Source: Paenibacillus_F sp047238265
Lineage (GTDB): Bacteria > Bacillota > Bacilli > Paenibacillales > NBRC-103111
Reading direction: 5' to 3'
Length of the DNA: 64,000 nt
Assembly (NCBI RefSeq): GCF_047238265.1
Contig: NZ_JBDFMM010000002.1
Location: forward strand, 1-64,000
The notes below the pieces were generated by a model. The model did no database searches. It was not told the origin of the DNA and was given only the letters and a program-made list of their open reading frames with translations. Shown one piece after another: positions 1 through 8,256 of this stretch. Within the stretch, counting starts at the first letter, position 1. Every line of letters starts with the position of its first letter. Both the position numbers and the translations under genes were made by a program.

Positions 1-576
1 GGCCCTAATAAAGAGGTTCCACCATCCCCAGATGAGCCAAAGGATATTATGATTCCCAAGGCACGTTTTGATGAGGTGAATCAGAATTACAAGGCTGCTA
101 AAGAGCAGCTCGATAAATTCCTCGACGCCCAGCGACAAGCCGAGGAGGATGCGGCCAAGCAGCGCGGCGAGTACGAGCAGCTTTACACGGCTGCACAGCA
201 AGAGGCCGGGAAGCACAAGGAGACTGCCGACAAATCTACGGCACGTGTGCAGGAATTGGAGGGCATTCTCAACGGAATTCTTGAGACGCGGCTCGCGGCA
301 ATTCCGGAATCTATGCGCGATCTTATTCCGGATAACTTAACCTCCGAGCAAAAACTAGCTTGGATCGATAAGGCGGCCTCTAAAGGCGTTTTCGGTCCCG
401 GTAAAACTCCCGAAAAGCCTGTCGGCGGTCCGACAAATCCGCCGCAAGATTCGAATAGGAAGTCGCCACAGCAAGCACTCCAGGAGGCAGCGGAACGCGC
501 ACGTAAAAGTGGACGCTCCGAAGACCGGGTGCATTACGCCCAACTGAAAAGAGAGCTTGAACAGAACCGAGATTAA
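1..576 (+). CDS. Capsid scaffold protein (5' end missing)
   Basis: The frame is open from base 1, so the true start lies upstream of the window. The visible 191 residues begin with a Pro-rich linker, then KARFDEVNQNYK, a sequence style typical of phage scaffold (GP20-like) proteins, followed by a long charged Glu/Lys/Gln coiled-coil region (about residues 20-90) and a disordered basic C-terminus. Such proteins template procapsid assembly inside the shell. The position directly before the major capsid gene and the terminator that closes it support this. A protease-scaffold fusion cannot be excluded because the N-terminus is absent. Confidence 0.75.
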   Translation, partial: GPNKEVPPSPDEPKDIMIPKARFDEVNQNYKAAKEQLDKFLDAQRQAEEDAAKQRGEYEQLYTAAQQEAGKHKETADKSTARVQELEGILNGILETRLAAIPESMRDLIPDNLTSEQKLAWIDKAASKGVFGPGKTPEKPVGGPTNPPQDSNRKSPQQALQEAAERARKSGRSEDRVHYAQLKRELEQNRD

Positions 577-600
577 GACGCAAACAGCGTCTTTTTTTTA
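577..600 (+). terminator. Intrinsic terminator after the scaffold gene
   Basis: A 5-bp stem GACGC/GCGTC with loop AAACA is followed by eight T. It starts at the base after the scaffold stop, and probably sets the ratio of scaffold to capsid transcripts. Confidence 0.75.
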
Positions 601-634
601 TTTTTTATTTTAACTACAGGGGGAATAATGCTTC

Positions 635-1723
635 ATGACAAAGATTTACGATAATTCCTTAATTGGTAAAAAGCAATCCGTCATCGACGAGATCCTGCTT
701 TTAAATCCGCATCAAACACCGCTAATTAGTATGTTGGGCATCGGTCCTGCCGTAACTCAAACAACGCACCAATGGTTTGAGGACGAAATGTTTAGCGACG
801 AAACCACTGTGAACGGCGCGAAATTGGTATCCGACACGGCGATTGTGGTCGCGGACGCCGAGCCTTTCCGTAGCGGACATGTTATCAAAATCGGCGATGA
901 GCTGATGTACGTTTCTGCTGTAAATGCTGGCACTAAAACGTTAACGGTTACTCGCGGTTACGCGGGCACTACTGCCGCGGCTGTCACGGATGGCGCGAAA
1001 GTGGAAGTTATGTTCGTGGAGGGCACCGAGGGCGCGGACGCACGTTCTGCTCGTTACAAGGCGCGCGTTCCGAGATCCAACAATACTCAAATTTTCGACG
1101 ACTCTATCGAGATTTCCGGTACTGCTGAGGCTGTAACGCAATACGGCATTTCCGATCTGTACGAATACGAGAAGCAGAAGAAGCAGCTTGAGCTTGTCCT
1201 GCAACTCGAAAAAGCGCTAATCGGCGGTGTTGCTTATCAAAATGGTCAAGTACGTCAAATGCGCGGCTTGCGGAACTTCATTACGACTAACGTCTCGAAT
1301 GCTGTGGGTGCGTTGACTGGTAATCATATCAATGACGCAGCTCAGGCAATCTACGAAAAAGGCGGCTTCGCGACTGGTGGCGATTACGCGATCATGGTTG
1401 GTGCCAAACAAAAACGCGCACTCTCCGCGCTGGATGTAAACAAAATTCAGCTGACGAGAGAAGAAAACACTCGTGGTCAAGTGGTGGATAAGTTTATCAC
1501 CGATTTTGGCGCGTTCGAAATCGCTCTGAATAACAACCTTGCTCCGGACGAGCTGTTTATCGTTGACAAAAACCGAGCCAAGATCCGCCCACTCAACGAA
1601 CGGGACTTTTTCCACAAGTACCTGGGCGAACAGGGCGACTACACTCGCGGTATCCTAGTCGGCGAATATACGTTTGAGCTGAAACAGGAAAAAGCTCATG
1701 CACGCATCAAAGGTTTGGCGTAA
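635..1723 (+). CDS. Major capsid protein, SU10/DUF5309-like
   Basis: The 362-residue product starts MTKIYDNSLIGKKQSVIDEI and has the NPHQTPLISMLG segment typical of SU10-type (DUF5309) major capsid proteins of HK97 fold. Residues about 70-130 form a Val/Thr/Gly-rich insertion (GYAGTTAAAV) that may be an added surface domain. The ATG at 635 has GGGGG 11 bases upstream; an ATG at 628 is out of frame. Placement after the scaffold gene and before the connector genes is the usual order. No separate decoration protein is evident. Confidence 0.85.
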   Translation: MTKIYDNSLIGKKQSVIDEILLLNPHQTPLISMLGIGPAVTQTTHQWFEDEMFSDETTVNGAKLVSDTAIVVADAEPFRSGHVIKIGDELMYVSAVNAGTKTLTVTRGYAGTTAAAVTDGAKVEVMFVEGTEGADARSARYKARVPRSNNTQIFDDSIEISGTAEAVTQYGISDLYEYEKQKKQLELVLQLEKALIGGVAYQNGQVRQMRGLRNFITTNVSNAVGALTGNHINDAAQAIYEKGGFATGGDYAIMVGAKQKRALSALDVNKIQLTREENTRGQVVDKFITDFGAFEIALNNNLAPDELFIVDKNRAKIRPLNERDFFHKYLGEQGDYTRGILVGEYTFELKQEKAHARIKGLA

Positions 1724-1734
1724 TCAAATATAAT

Positions 1735-1765
1735 GCCCGGGGGCGTATCTCTCGGGCTTTTAAAT
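1735..1765 (+). terminator. Weak terminator after the capsid gene
   Basis: A 5-bp stem GCCCG/CGGGC with a 13-base loop is followed by TTTTAAATTTT. It is weak and probably leaky, since the head and tail genes continue downstream. Confidence 0.4.
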
Positions 1766-1783
1766 TTTGTGAGGTGCTTCGAA

Positions 1784-1981
1784 ATGGAATATACGTCCCG
1801 ATACCCCGAGCTAGGTTTTTACGTTGACGGTGAGCTGCGAAAATTTAGCAACGGCCGTTACACCGCGGCCAGTGCAAAGGAAAAGGAAGTTTTGGACAAG
1901 CTGCCGGACGCCACTGCCATTGAAGGCACGAAGGTAATTAAAACGGAGGATAAGCCTGCACGCAAAACCTCCGAGAAATAG
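1784..1981 (+). CDS. Small head-module protein
   Basis: The 65-residue product begins MEYTSRYPELGFYVDGELRK. I chose ATG 1784 because GAGGTG lies 11 bases upstream; an ATG at 1733 overlaps the terminator hairpin. Short proteins of this kind (YPEL..FYV.G...F..G.Y) sit between capsid and connector genes in many Bacillus phages and resemble YqbF-like head proteins. The tail is Lys/Thr-rich. The exact role is unknown. Confidence 0.55.
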   Translation: MEYTSRYPELGFYVDGELRKFSNGRYTAASAKEKEVLDKLPDATAIEGTKVIKTEDKPARKTSEK

Positions 1982-1995
1982 GGGGATTGGTGATA

Positions 1996-2376
1996 ATGGC
2001 GGTCAATATCCAGGAGGCAGACGTCTACATCCGTTTTAACTGCATCGATACGGAGGACTGGATCGACAGCGACGACGAGCGAAAAACACGCTTAATGAAC
2101 GTAGCTGGGCGCACTCTTACGCGGAAATATCCGAAATATCGAATTCCTGATAACGCGGTATATGAGTTTGCAAACGTTCTGTCGGTCAAGTTTAACGATA
2201 CCTTTAAAAACGCACAGAATGGCGCAACAGGATTCTCCGTCGCGGGGATCTCGTTCCAGTTTCAGGACGTCGTAAAAGATCTCGACCGAATGATTCCGCA
2301 AAGCGTTATCGACCTTATCGGAGAGGAAAACGGGGTGCGTCTCCGTCTTCGCCGGATAGGAAAGGCGGTCCTTTAA
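1996..2376 (+). CDS. Head-tail connector (YqbG-like adaptor)
   Basis: The 126-residue, mostly helical protein has an acidic N-terminus (DTEDWIDSDDERKTR) with an alternation typical of gp6/gp15-type adaptor proteins that dock under the portal. Start choice is uncertain: TTG 1987, GTG 1990 and ATG 1996 are in frame, and GGGGGA at 1981 suits ATG 1996. Assignment rests mainly on position after the capsid genes and on length. Confidence 0.6.
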   Translation: MAVNIQEADVYIRFNCIDTEDWIDSDDERKTRLMNVAGRTLTRKYPKYRIPDNAVYEFANVLSVKFNDTFKNAQNGATGFSVAGISFQFQDVVKDLDRMIPQSVIDLIGEENGVRLRLRRIGKAVL

Positions 2377-2377
2377 C

Positions 2378-2713
2378 ATGGCGATCATCCCACTAAAACA
2401 GCTGGTTACGATCAGACCCAAATTAGGTACAACAGATCGATTTAACCGGGTTGAATATGGTCCTCCAGTTTCGTATAAATGCCGGATCGTAGAGAAGTCT
2501 ACTCTGGTTCGGACGAAATCTCTCGGGTACACGACAGGAGCGGAAGCCGTATCATCGGCGCAAATCATGCTCGATAAATTTGTCGCGGTATCGATGGATG
2601 ACGAAATTAAATACACCGACGAGGCCGGAAATGAGCGCAAATACCAGCCACTAACCATTGAGGTAAAAAGAGGGCTGAACGGTAAGGCGCTGCTGACCGT
2701 CGTTTACGTGTAA
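2378..2713 (+). CDS. Head-closure protein
   Basis: This 111-residue beta-rich protein begins MAIIPLKQLVTIRPKLGTTD and lies one base after the adaptor gene. Size, position and the 'Q.VTI.P..GT..RFN..' pattern match the YqbH/SPP1 gp16-like head-closure (stopper) class that seals the connector after packaging. This is assignment by context and general pattern, not by a unique motif. Confidence 0.5.
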   Translation: MAIIPLKQLVTIRPKLGTTDRFNRVEYGPPVSYKCRIVEKSTLVRTKSLGYTTGAEAVSSAQIMLDKFVAVSMDDEIKYTDEAGNERKYQPLTIEVKRGLNGKALLTVVYV

Positions 2714-2729
2714 GGAGGGATCGGAAAGC

Positions 2730-3161
2730 ATGGCGAAGGAAGTCGATATTAACGTAAGTGGATTACTGGACGATCTCCAGAAATGGGGAGTTGACGCGGG
2801 AGCAGCTGTCCGGGAAACGGTACAGGACATTATGGACGATTGGAAGCGTGAGTCCGTTGATCTCGCTCCAGTAGACACAACTACATTACGGCGCTCAATC
2901 CATTACAGGACTCAAAAAAGGGGCACGACGGGTGTAGACGTCACTGGAGAGATAAAGGCGAGCGCAATCGAAACAGGCGCGTCGGGCGGGCGCTTTGACT
3001 ACGCCTATTGGATACATGAGGTCAAGGGCGATAGCTTCAAAGGACGCACGTCGGGTACGATTGGGCGTTTCTTAGACGTACCAGCTGAGGAAAACGAAAA
3101 GAAGTGGCTTTTAAAGATCGAAGAAGATCTAAAAGCAAAGGCGCGCGCGAGGGGATTTTAG
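2730..3161 (+). CDS. HK97 gp10-like neck/tail-completion protein
   Basis: The 143-residue product contains VDLAPVDTTTLRRSIHYR at about residues 47-64, the core motif of the HK97 gp10 (tail-completion) family, and a later YAYWIHE that matches the usual 'Y..Y.E.G' element. The family joins head connector to tail. GGAGGGAT 10 bases ahead fixes the start. The C-terminus is a charged helix. Confidence 0.72.
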   Translation: MAKEVDINVSGLLDDLQKWGVDAGAAVRETVQDIMDDWKRESVDLAPVDTTTLRRSIHYRTQKRGTTGVDVTGEIKASAIETGASGGRFDYAYWIHEVKGDSFKGRTSGTIGRFLDVPAEENEKKWLLKIEEDLKAKARARGF

Positions 3162-3171
3162 GAGGTATGTT

Positions 3172-3618
3172 GTGGACTTTATAACGGAACTAGACTCGGT
3201 CGCGGCCGTGCTGTCTGCGGAAGTCCCCGGTACAGACATAAAGTATGATGTACCGAAAGAACCTGCGTCTGGACAGCTTATTATCCGCGCCCAAAGAAAC
3301 GAGCTAGTCACCGAAAGCCATTTCACAACGCGGATTGAGCGCCTGTACCAGATTATTTACTTTTCAAATGATCCGGCAGCCGCAATATCCGCCATGGATA
3401 GACTATCTCGTAAATTAATGTTTGGAACGACTCTCATACCCGTAGAAGACGGCTCTTTCCGGTACATCCGGATTGAGTCTTTTTCGTTTTCTGACCCTGT
3501 AGAAACAGAGTCCGGACTGGCTGCGGTTATTGCTACAATGCCGACCAGTATCCGGCAGGCACGGGACCGAGAAACTTTTGTGAAAATAACGAAATTGAAC
3601 GCGCGGATCAATCCATGA
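3172..3618 (+). CDS. Tail terminator protein (YqbJ-like)
   Basis: A 148-residue protein that starts at GTG 3172, with GGAGGTATG 5 bases upstream. It sits between the gp10-like gene and the tail sheath, the usual place for the protein that caps the tube at the neck. The N-terminus (FITELDSVAAVLSAEVPG) resembles small minor tail proteins. Function is inferred from order and size. Confidence 0.55.
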   Translation: MDFITELDSVAAVLSAEVPGTDIKYDVPKEPASGQLIIRAQRNELVTESHFTTRIERLYQIIYFSNDPAAAISAMDRLSRKLMFGTTLIPVEDGSFRYIRIESFSFSDPVETESGLAAVIATMPTSIRQARDRETFVKITKLNARINP

Positions 3619-3650
3619 TCGGCGCGATTTTTGTTTGAGGAGGAACATCA

Positions 3651-4721
3651 ATGGCAGGAGGAAGCTGGGACCCTACCGCCCTACCCGAACGCGCCGGGCT
3701 TTATATCAATTTCTTGACGGCAGCAACGCAGCAGATTAAGGGTGGCGCTCGGGGAACGGTAGCTATTCCCTTGAAAAAATACACCGGGTTAGCAATGCCC
3801 GGAAAGTTCTTCACGGTGGACTCGGAGAAGCAGGCGCAGGACTTATTCGGCGCGGACAACGTTAAGTCGCTGACTCGGGCGTTACAGGCTGGGGCGAAAG
3901 ATTGCCTCGTCTACACGCTCCCAAAGATCGACGCTACCAATACGGAGGAAATCGTGTACGCTGCGGCTCGCGACGCGTTCGAAGCGAGGCCCTTTAATGT
4001 GTTCGTCTATGACGGAATCGTTTCCGAAGCAGAGCAGCTCGCGGGTCTTTCGTGGACAAAACGAAATCGAGAAGAAGGCAAACACTACGTAATCGTTTTC
4101 GGATGTACTTCGGCAGCGGACGACCTAACGCCTTCCATCGGGGATGCTCGTTCCGTGAAATTAACGGACAAGTACGCGCTTAACCTAATTAACGGCGTTA
4201 TCCTTGGCGGGGTTTCGATCAACTCGGCGGAGTTTGCACCCTACATCGCAGGTTTGGTCGCAGGCACGGCCATTAATAAGTCGACCACGTACGCAGCGAT
4301 CCCGGTCGATGACGTCACTTACCGTATGCGTCCGAGCGAGATTAAAGCCTCCCTTAAAAAAGGCTCGTTCATCCTTATGCACGACGGCGAGAAGGTGAAG
4401 GTTGAGCGTGGCATTACGACGGATCTGAGCAAAATCCGGAAAGTGCGGGCGGAGCAGTCGATCGCCACGGACATTACCCGAACAGGTTCCGATTCTTACG
4501 TAGGCAAGCTGGACAACAGCGACGACGGGCAAAAGGCCCTAATCGGCGCTATTAAGGCATACCTCGAAAAGCTCGCGACCAACAACGTTCTCGTCGCGGA
4601 ATCTATTGTCGTCGAACTGGACCCGGATCGGGAATCCAAAGGGGATCAGGTCTTCCTCAGGATTGCCTTCGTAGAAATCGATTCGATGGAAGAAATTTAC
4701 CTGACGATTAATGTCGGCTAA
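3651..4721 (+). CDS. xkdK: Tail sheath protein
   Basis: At 356 residues it begins MAGGSWDPTALPERAGLYIN, followed by a 'GTVAIPL...' segment typical of XkdK-type sheath proteins, whose subunits contract around the tube during injection. The conserved C-terminal domain (GDQVFLRIAFVEIDSMEEIY near residues 330-352) forms the inter-subunit handshake in this family. AGGAGG lies 9 bases ahead. It pairs with the tube gene directly downstream, which establishes a contractile tail. Confidence 0.92.
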   Translation: MAGGSWDPTALPERAGLYINFLTAATQQIKGGARGTVAIPLKKYTGLAMPGKFFTVDSEKQAQDLFGADNVKSLTRALQAGAKDCLVYTLPKIDATNTEEIVYAAARDAFEARPFNVFVYDGIVSEAEQLAGLSWTKRNREEGKHYVIVFGCTSAADDLTPSIGDARSVKLTDKYALNLINGVILGGVSINSAEFAPYIAGLVAGTAINKSTTYAAIPVDDVTYRMRPSEIKASLKKGSFILMHDGEKVKVERGITTDLSKIRKVRAEQSIATDITRTGSDSYVGKLDNSDDGQKALIGAIKAYLEKLATNNVLVAESIVVELDPDRESKGDQVFLRIAFVEIDSMEEIYLTINVG

Positions 4722-4739
4722 CAAAGGAGCATGTGATAT

Positions 4740-5183
4740 ATGGGAGTTTTAGACGCAAGTCGCATCATGAACGGCTCCTTCGGGACCGTCATCGATGCTA
4801 ACGGTAATTGGCTGACAAACGTTAAATCGGCTGAGGCAACGGTTGAAATCAACAAGGAAGAGGTAAACCGTGCAGGCACTCGGTGGGTCGGGCATAAGGT
4901 TACCAGCCTTAAAGGTTCTGGAACCGTAACCGGATACCGAGTAACAACTGAGCTAATCGAGGCGATTGGTTCCATCGCGAACGACAAAAAAGGCGCATAC
5001 GTGACTGAGATTCGAATGAAACTGGATGACCCGGAGGCGTTCGGCGCGATGTCGGTACGTCTGAAAGGGGTCCAGTTCGACCAAATCCCGTTGATGAAAT
5101 ACGAGCTTAATTCCCTCGTGGAGGAGGAGCTGCCATTTACCTTCGCGGAATATGAGCTGATGGATAAGGTTAAGGCGCAGTAA
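4740..5183 (+). CDS. xkdM: Tail tube protein
   Basis: The 147-residue product opens MGVLDASRIMNGSFGTVIDA and contains the XkdM-family stretch VEINKEEVNRAGTRWVGHKV. It polymerises into the inner tube through which DNA passes. AAAGGAGCATG lies just upstream of the start. It is separated from the sheath gene by 18 bases and followed by a strong terminator. Confidence 0.92.
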   Translation: MGVLDASRIMNGSFGTVIDANGNWLTNVKSAEATVEINKEEVNRAGTRWVGHKVTSLKGSGTVTGYRVTTELIEAIGSIANDKKGAYVTEIRMKLDDPEAFGAMSVRLKGVQFDQIPLMKYELNSLVEEELPFTFAEYELMDKVKAQ

Positions 5184-5201
5184 ATAATACGATTTTAAAC
5201 G

Positions 5202-5230
5202 TGGGGGCGAAGATTCGCTCCCATTTTTTT
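5202..5230 (+). terminator. Strong intrinsic terminator after the tube gene
   Basis: A 10-base arm (5202-5211) pairs fully with 5214-5223, with one G-T pair, then seven T. It probably lets sheath and tube be made in excess over the chaperone and baseplate genes. Confidence 0.85.
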
Positions 5231-5267
5231 GTGCATTTATACGAACCCACAAATGGAGGATTTGATT

Positions 5268-5663
5268 ATGAAAACCCAGGTTACCCAAGACGATGTTTTA
5301 GCGGCCCTATTGAGCGTAGAGGACAGCCCTGAAAGAGACGTCTATATGCAGCGGTTCGACGTGAATTTTCGCGTTAAGGCAGTCAGTATCAAGCAGATTA
5401 ACCGATTGAAGATGCAGGCGACGCATACTGTCGGCAAAACTGACGTCCTCGACGACGAGTATTTCATGGCGTTGCTTATCGTGGAAGCCTCCGTAAACAT
5501 GGATTGGAAAAATCCGCAGCTGCTCCAGAAATACGATGTTCTCGACGCAGCCGAGGTCGTACAGAAACGCCTCCTCTCGGGCGAGATCGCCTATCTCTCG
5601 GGCGAGATCATGAGCGTATCCGGATTTAATCAAGACGAGCGGATTCGTGAACTAAAAAACTAA
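5268..5663 (+). CDS. xkdN: Tail assembly chaperone, upstream frame (XkdN-like)
   Basis: A 131-residue acidic helical protein that starts MKTQVTQDDVLAALL. ATG 5268 is preferred because AATGGAGG lies 7-14 bases upstream; an upstream TTG falls in the terminator. XkdN-type chaperones keep the tape measure soluble while the tube assembles. The last codons, CTA AAA AAC TAA, form a classic -1 slippery heptamer right before the stop, so part of the product is probably extended into the next frame. Confidence 0.8.
   Translation: MKTQVTQDDVLAALLSVEDSPERDVYMQRFDVNFRVKAVSIKQINRLKMQATHTVGKTDVLDDEYFMALLIVEASVNMDWKNPQLLQKYDVLDAAEVVQKRLLSGEIAYLSGEIMSVSGFNQDERIRELKN
5654..5660 (+). promoter_or_regulatory. 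Programmed -1 frameshift site A AAA AAC
   Basis: The heptamer A AAA AAC sits in register with the chaperone frame and is followed at once by its TAA. After a -1 slip the ribosome reads CTA ATC CAG GAG and on through to the stop at 5834. Frameshifting between two chaperone genes before the tape measure is conserved among long-tailed phages. Confidence 0.7.
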
Positions 5664-5680
5664 TCCAGGAGGGGGGCGAA

Positions 5681-5836
5681 ATGGCTCTCCTCCACGCTAT
5701 TTTTCAGCGTCACGGAATCATGCCTCACTTAGTTACTAACGCTCCGGACGTCTCCCGGCACCTGATGTACGCGTCAATGCTGCTTGTGCTTGAGCAGGAA
5801 GAAAAGGAGCGCAAGCTCGCCCAGGAGAGGAGGTAG
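5681..5836 (+). CDS. Tail assembly chaperone, downstream (frameshifted) part
   Basis: This 51-codon frame (MALLHAIFQRHGIMPH...) is in the -1 frame relative to xkdN and ends five bases before the tape-measure ATG. It can be made as a C-terminal extension of XkdN (57 residues added after the slip) or alone, since AGGAGGGGGG lies 5 bases before its ATG. It corresponds to the gpT part of gpG/gpGT systems. The charged helix near the end (LEQEEKERKLAQERR) fits tape-measure binding. Confidence 0.65.
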   Translation: MALLHAIFQRHGIMPHLVTNAPDVSRHLMYASMLLVLEQEEKERKLAQERR

Positions 5837-5840
5837 GTAA

Positions 5841-8144
5841 ATGGCTTACGATTTAGTCGCCCGATTGCGGCTTATCGATAATATGACAGGTCCGTTAGAT
5901 AAAGCGACTGGCGGACTAAAAGGCGTCGGCAAGATGGCGCTAGGCGTCAGTACTGCGATAGCCGGGATTGGTGCTGCAATTGGTGCCGTGAGTGCCCTAA
6001 CCTCCTCGGTCGATAAGGCGATGAGTTTCGAGGGGCAAATGGACTCTATCGCGTCCCTAGACGAGAGCATGAAGAAGGGGACAGCGGGGTACGCCAGGAT
6101 GCAGGCGCTCGCCCTGGAAATGGGCGCTAAAACGAAGTACTCCGCGTTGGAAGCAGCGAAGGGTATGGAGGAACTGGTCAAGGCAGGTCTAAGCGTCGAG
6201 CAGATCGATAAAGGCGGCGGGCTGGAGGCAGCGCTCAACCTTGCGACGGCAGGCGGTCTGGATCTTGCAGAGGCAGCGGAGGTAATGTCCACGTCTCTAA
6301 ATGCCTTCAAGGATAATAACCTCAAGGCCGCCGACGCAGCGAATATTCTCGCAGGAACGGCCAACGCCTCGGCCACCGACGTTCGGGATCTTAAATATTC
6401 CTTAGCGCAGGTTTCGGCTGTGGCTAATGGGGTGGGCATGACGTTCCGGGATACGAATATTGCTCTCGGGTTGTTCGCGAACAACGGTATCAAGGGTTCG
6501 GACGCGGGTACCTCCCTGAAAACGATGCTATCCAACTTACAGCCCGGCACAAAAACGCAGACTTTGCTCATGCAAAAACTCGGCATCATGACCGCCGACG
6601 GAGCTAATAAGTTTTTCGATGCGGCGGGTAACTTGAAGGATCTCGAAAGCATCGCCGGAACTTTGCAAGACTCCATGAAGAACCTAACTAACCAGCAACG
6701 GGCGGCAGCGCTTGAAACTTTGTTCGGGTCTGACGCAGTACGCGCAGGTAACATCCTTTATAAGGAAGGCGCCAAAGGCGTAGCAGAGTTTAGTACGAAG
6801 CTGAAAGAAGCCCCGACAGCGCTGCAAGTCGCCACTGCGAAGATGGATAACGCTCAAGGCGCCGTCGAGCAGTTTAAAGGCGCGATGGAGACGCTGCAAA
6901 TATCGGCACTCCTGCCGACAATGCCTCTAATCAAAAATCTTGCGTTAGCAGCTGCTAATTTCGCGGGCAAGCTTACAACTTGGCTTTCAGGCGACCAGGC
7001 GAAAGCCTGGGGAGCTGCGATTAGTGGCACGATTAACACTGTAAAAGGCGTCTTTACAGGTATGTTTCAGCTATTCAGCGGGGACAAGATGGGCGGAATT
7101 AATACTTTATTCGGCGCAGGAATGGACGCAGGTCAGATTAAAACGGTAATCAGGATTGTAAATACGATCAAGTCCGCCCTTGCCGGAGTAATGGACTTCA
7201 TAAACAAACTATCCCCCATTTTTAAAGCACAGATGGAGTCGTGGGGAAAATTTTTTAGCGACTTTTGGACGCTAATACAGCCTCTTTTCCCTCCCATCGG
7301 GGCCGCAATCAAAGCGGTCGGCGACGTTATCCTTAAACTTGCGCCTCTGCTTCTGCCTGTTAAGGACGCAGTACTCGGATTTATCATGACTGTCGTCGGT
7401 GCCTTTATGACTCAATGGCCAACCATAGTTTCCATCATGCAAACCGTTTGGACAAACTTGCAGCCTGTCTTCGGGTTTATCGGCTCCGCGATAGGGGTCG
7501 TGATAGACGTCGTTAAAATGGTCGGAAACGTGTTCGCATATATCTGGCCGAGCCTCGTGGAAATCGTTCAGAAGGTGGCACCGCCGTTATCTAAGATGAT
7601 TGGGAACATATCCGAAATGATAACCTGGCTAGTCGACAACGTTGTTAAACCGTTAATCCCGGTGATGGGCGAAATCTTTAAAGGCGTATGGGATTACGTT
7701 TTAAAACCTGTGTTGGATGGGATTACCGCAGGGATTACGGCCGTAATCGATACCATTAATTGGTTGGCGGAGGCGTGGAAAACCATGCAGGGCGTAGCCG
7801 GAAAAATCGCGAGCTTTTTCGGATTGACTGGGGGCGATAATGACTTAAAAGTGGTCGCATCGTCCGGACCAGCACTAAAAGGCCCATTACCGCATGCTCC
7901 AGGGCAGGCAAGCTCGCACGCGTCTGGACTGTCCAACGTCCCTTATAACGGGTACCTCGCTCGTCTGCACAAGGACGAACGTGTCTTAACTCCGGAGGAA
8001 AACGCCTCCTATCGAAAGGGCGGCGGCTCCTATAGCTTCGGAAACATCGTCATTAACGGCGCGTCCGGGGATGTGCGTCAAATGGCTGACGAGCTGATGG
8101 CCGAAATCGCTCGAAGAGTTTCCGAGGCAGGCGGGCAAATGTAA
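5841..8144 (+). CDS. Tail tape measure protein (TP901-like core)
   Basis: The 767-residue product has the TP901-type tape-measure core: an N-terminal Gly/Ala-rich hydrophobic stretch (residues 28-56), then FEGQMDSIASLDESM and repeated 'LA..MG..TKYSA.EAA.GMEELVKAG' segments. Several hydrophobic helices lie at about residues 460-600. The C-terminus has the HKDERVLTPEE motif found at the end of many tape measures. At 1.5 A per residue in an alpha-helical conformation, the length would predict a tail tube near 115 nm (inference). Confidence 0.92.
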   Translation: MAYDLVARLRLIDNMTGPLDKATGGLKGVGKMALGVSTAIAGIGAAIGAVSALTSSVDKAMSFEGQMDSIASLDESMKKGTAGYARMQALALEMGAKTKYSALEAAKGMEELVKAGLSVEQIDKGGGLEAALNLATAGGLDLAEAAEVMSTSLNAFKDNNLKAADAANILAGTANASATDVRDLKYSLAQVSAVANGVGMTFRDTNIALGLFANNGIKGSDAGTSLKTMLSNLQPGTKTQTLLMQKLGIMTADGANKFFDAAGNLKDLESIAGTLQDSMKNLTNQQRAAALETLFGSDAVRAGNILYKEGAKGVAEFSTKLKEAPTALQVATAKMDNAQGAVEQFKGAMETLQISALLPTMPLIKNLALAAANFAGKLTTWLSGDQAKAWGAAISGTINTVKGVFTGMFQLFSGDKMGGINTLFGAGMDAGQIKTVIRIVNTIKSALAGVMDFINKLSPIFKAQMESWGKFFSDFWTLIQPLFPPIGAAIKAVGDVILKLAPLLLPVKDAVLGFIMTVVGAFMTQWPTIVSIMQTVWTNLQPVFGFIGSAIGVVIDVVKMVGNVFAYIWPSLVEIVQKVAPPLSKMIGNISEMITWLVDNVVKPLIPVMGEIFKGVWDYVLKPVLDGITAGITAVIDTINWLAEAWKTMQGVAGKIASFFGLTGGDNDLKVVASSGPALKGPLPHAPGQASSHASGLSNVPYNGYLARLHKDERVLTPEENASYRKGGGSYSFGNIVINGASGDVRQMADELMAEIARRVSEAGGQM

Positions 8145-8148
8145 CTCG

Positions 8149-8239
8149 AATCCGAACGAACCATACGCTAGGAACCAGGTGTACTAAACACGTACATTAC
8201 GCAGGTGCCGGCTTTTGGATCGTTCGGATTTAATTTTTT
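8149..8239 (+). terminator. Long-loop inverted repeat with T-run between tape measure and xkdP
   Basis: An 11-bp perfect inverted repeat (8149-8159 and 8220-8230) encloses a 60-base loop that itself holds a TGTAC/GTACA pairing and two copies of CAGGTG. TTAATTTTTT follows. It may be a terminator or an mRNA-processing structure; such a large structured loop is unusual for a plain terminator. Confidence 0.5.
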
Positions 8240-8256
8240 GTGGGCGGTGGATCGTA

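Noticed and set aside
1217..1615. Minus-strand frame inside the capsid gene
   Set aside because: No start signals; shadow of a well-supported structural gene.
5846..6754. Minus-strand open frame (302 codons) opposite the tape measure
   Set aside because: Ala/Ser/Pro-rich translation, no ribosome site or promoter, wholly inside a clear tape-measure gene.
8149..8239. tRNA-like folding with ATCCGAAC arms
   Set aside because: The arms look superficially like a T-stem, but there is no cloverleaf, no anticodon arm and no GTTCRA loop. Treated as inverted repeat.
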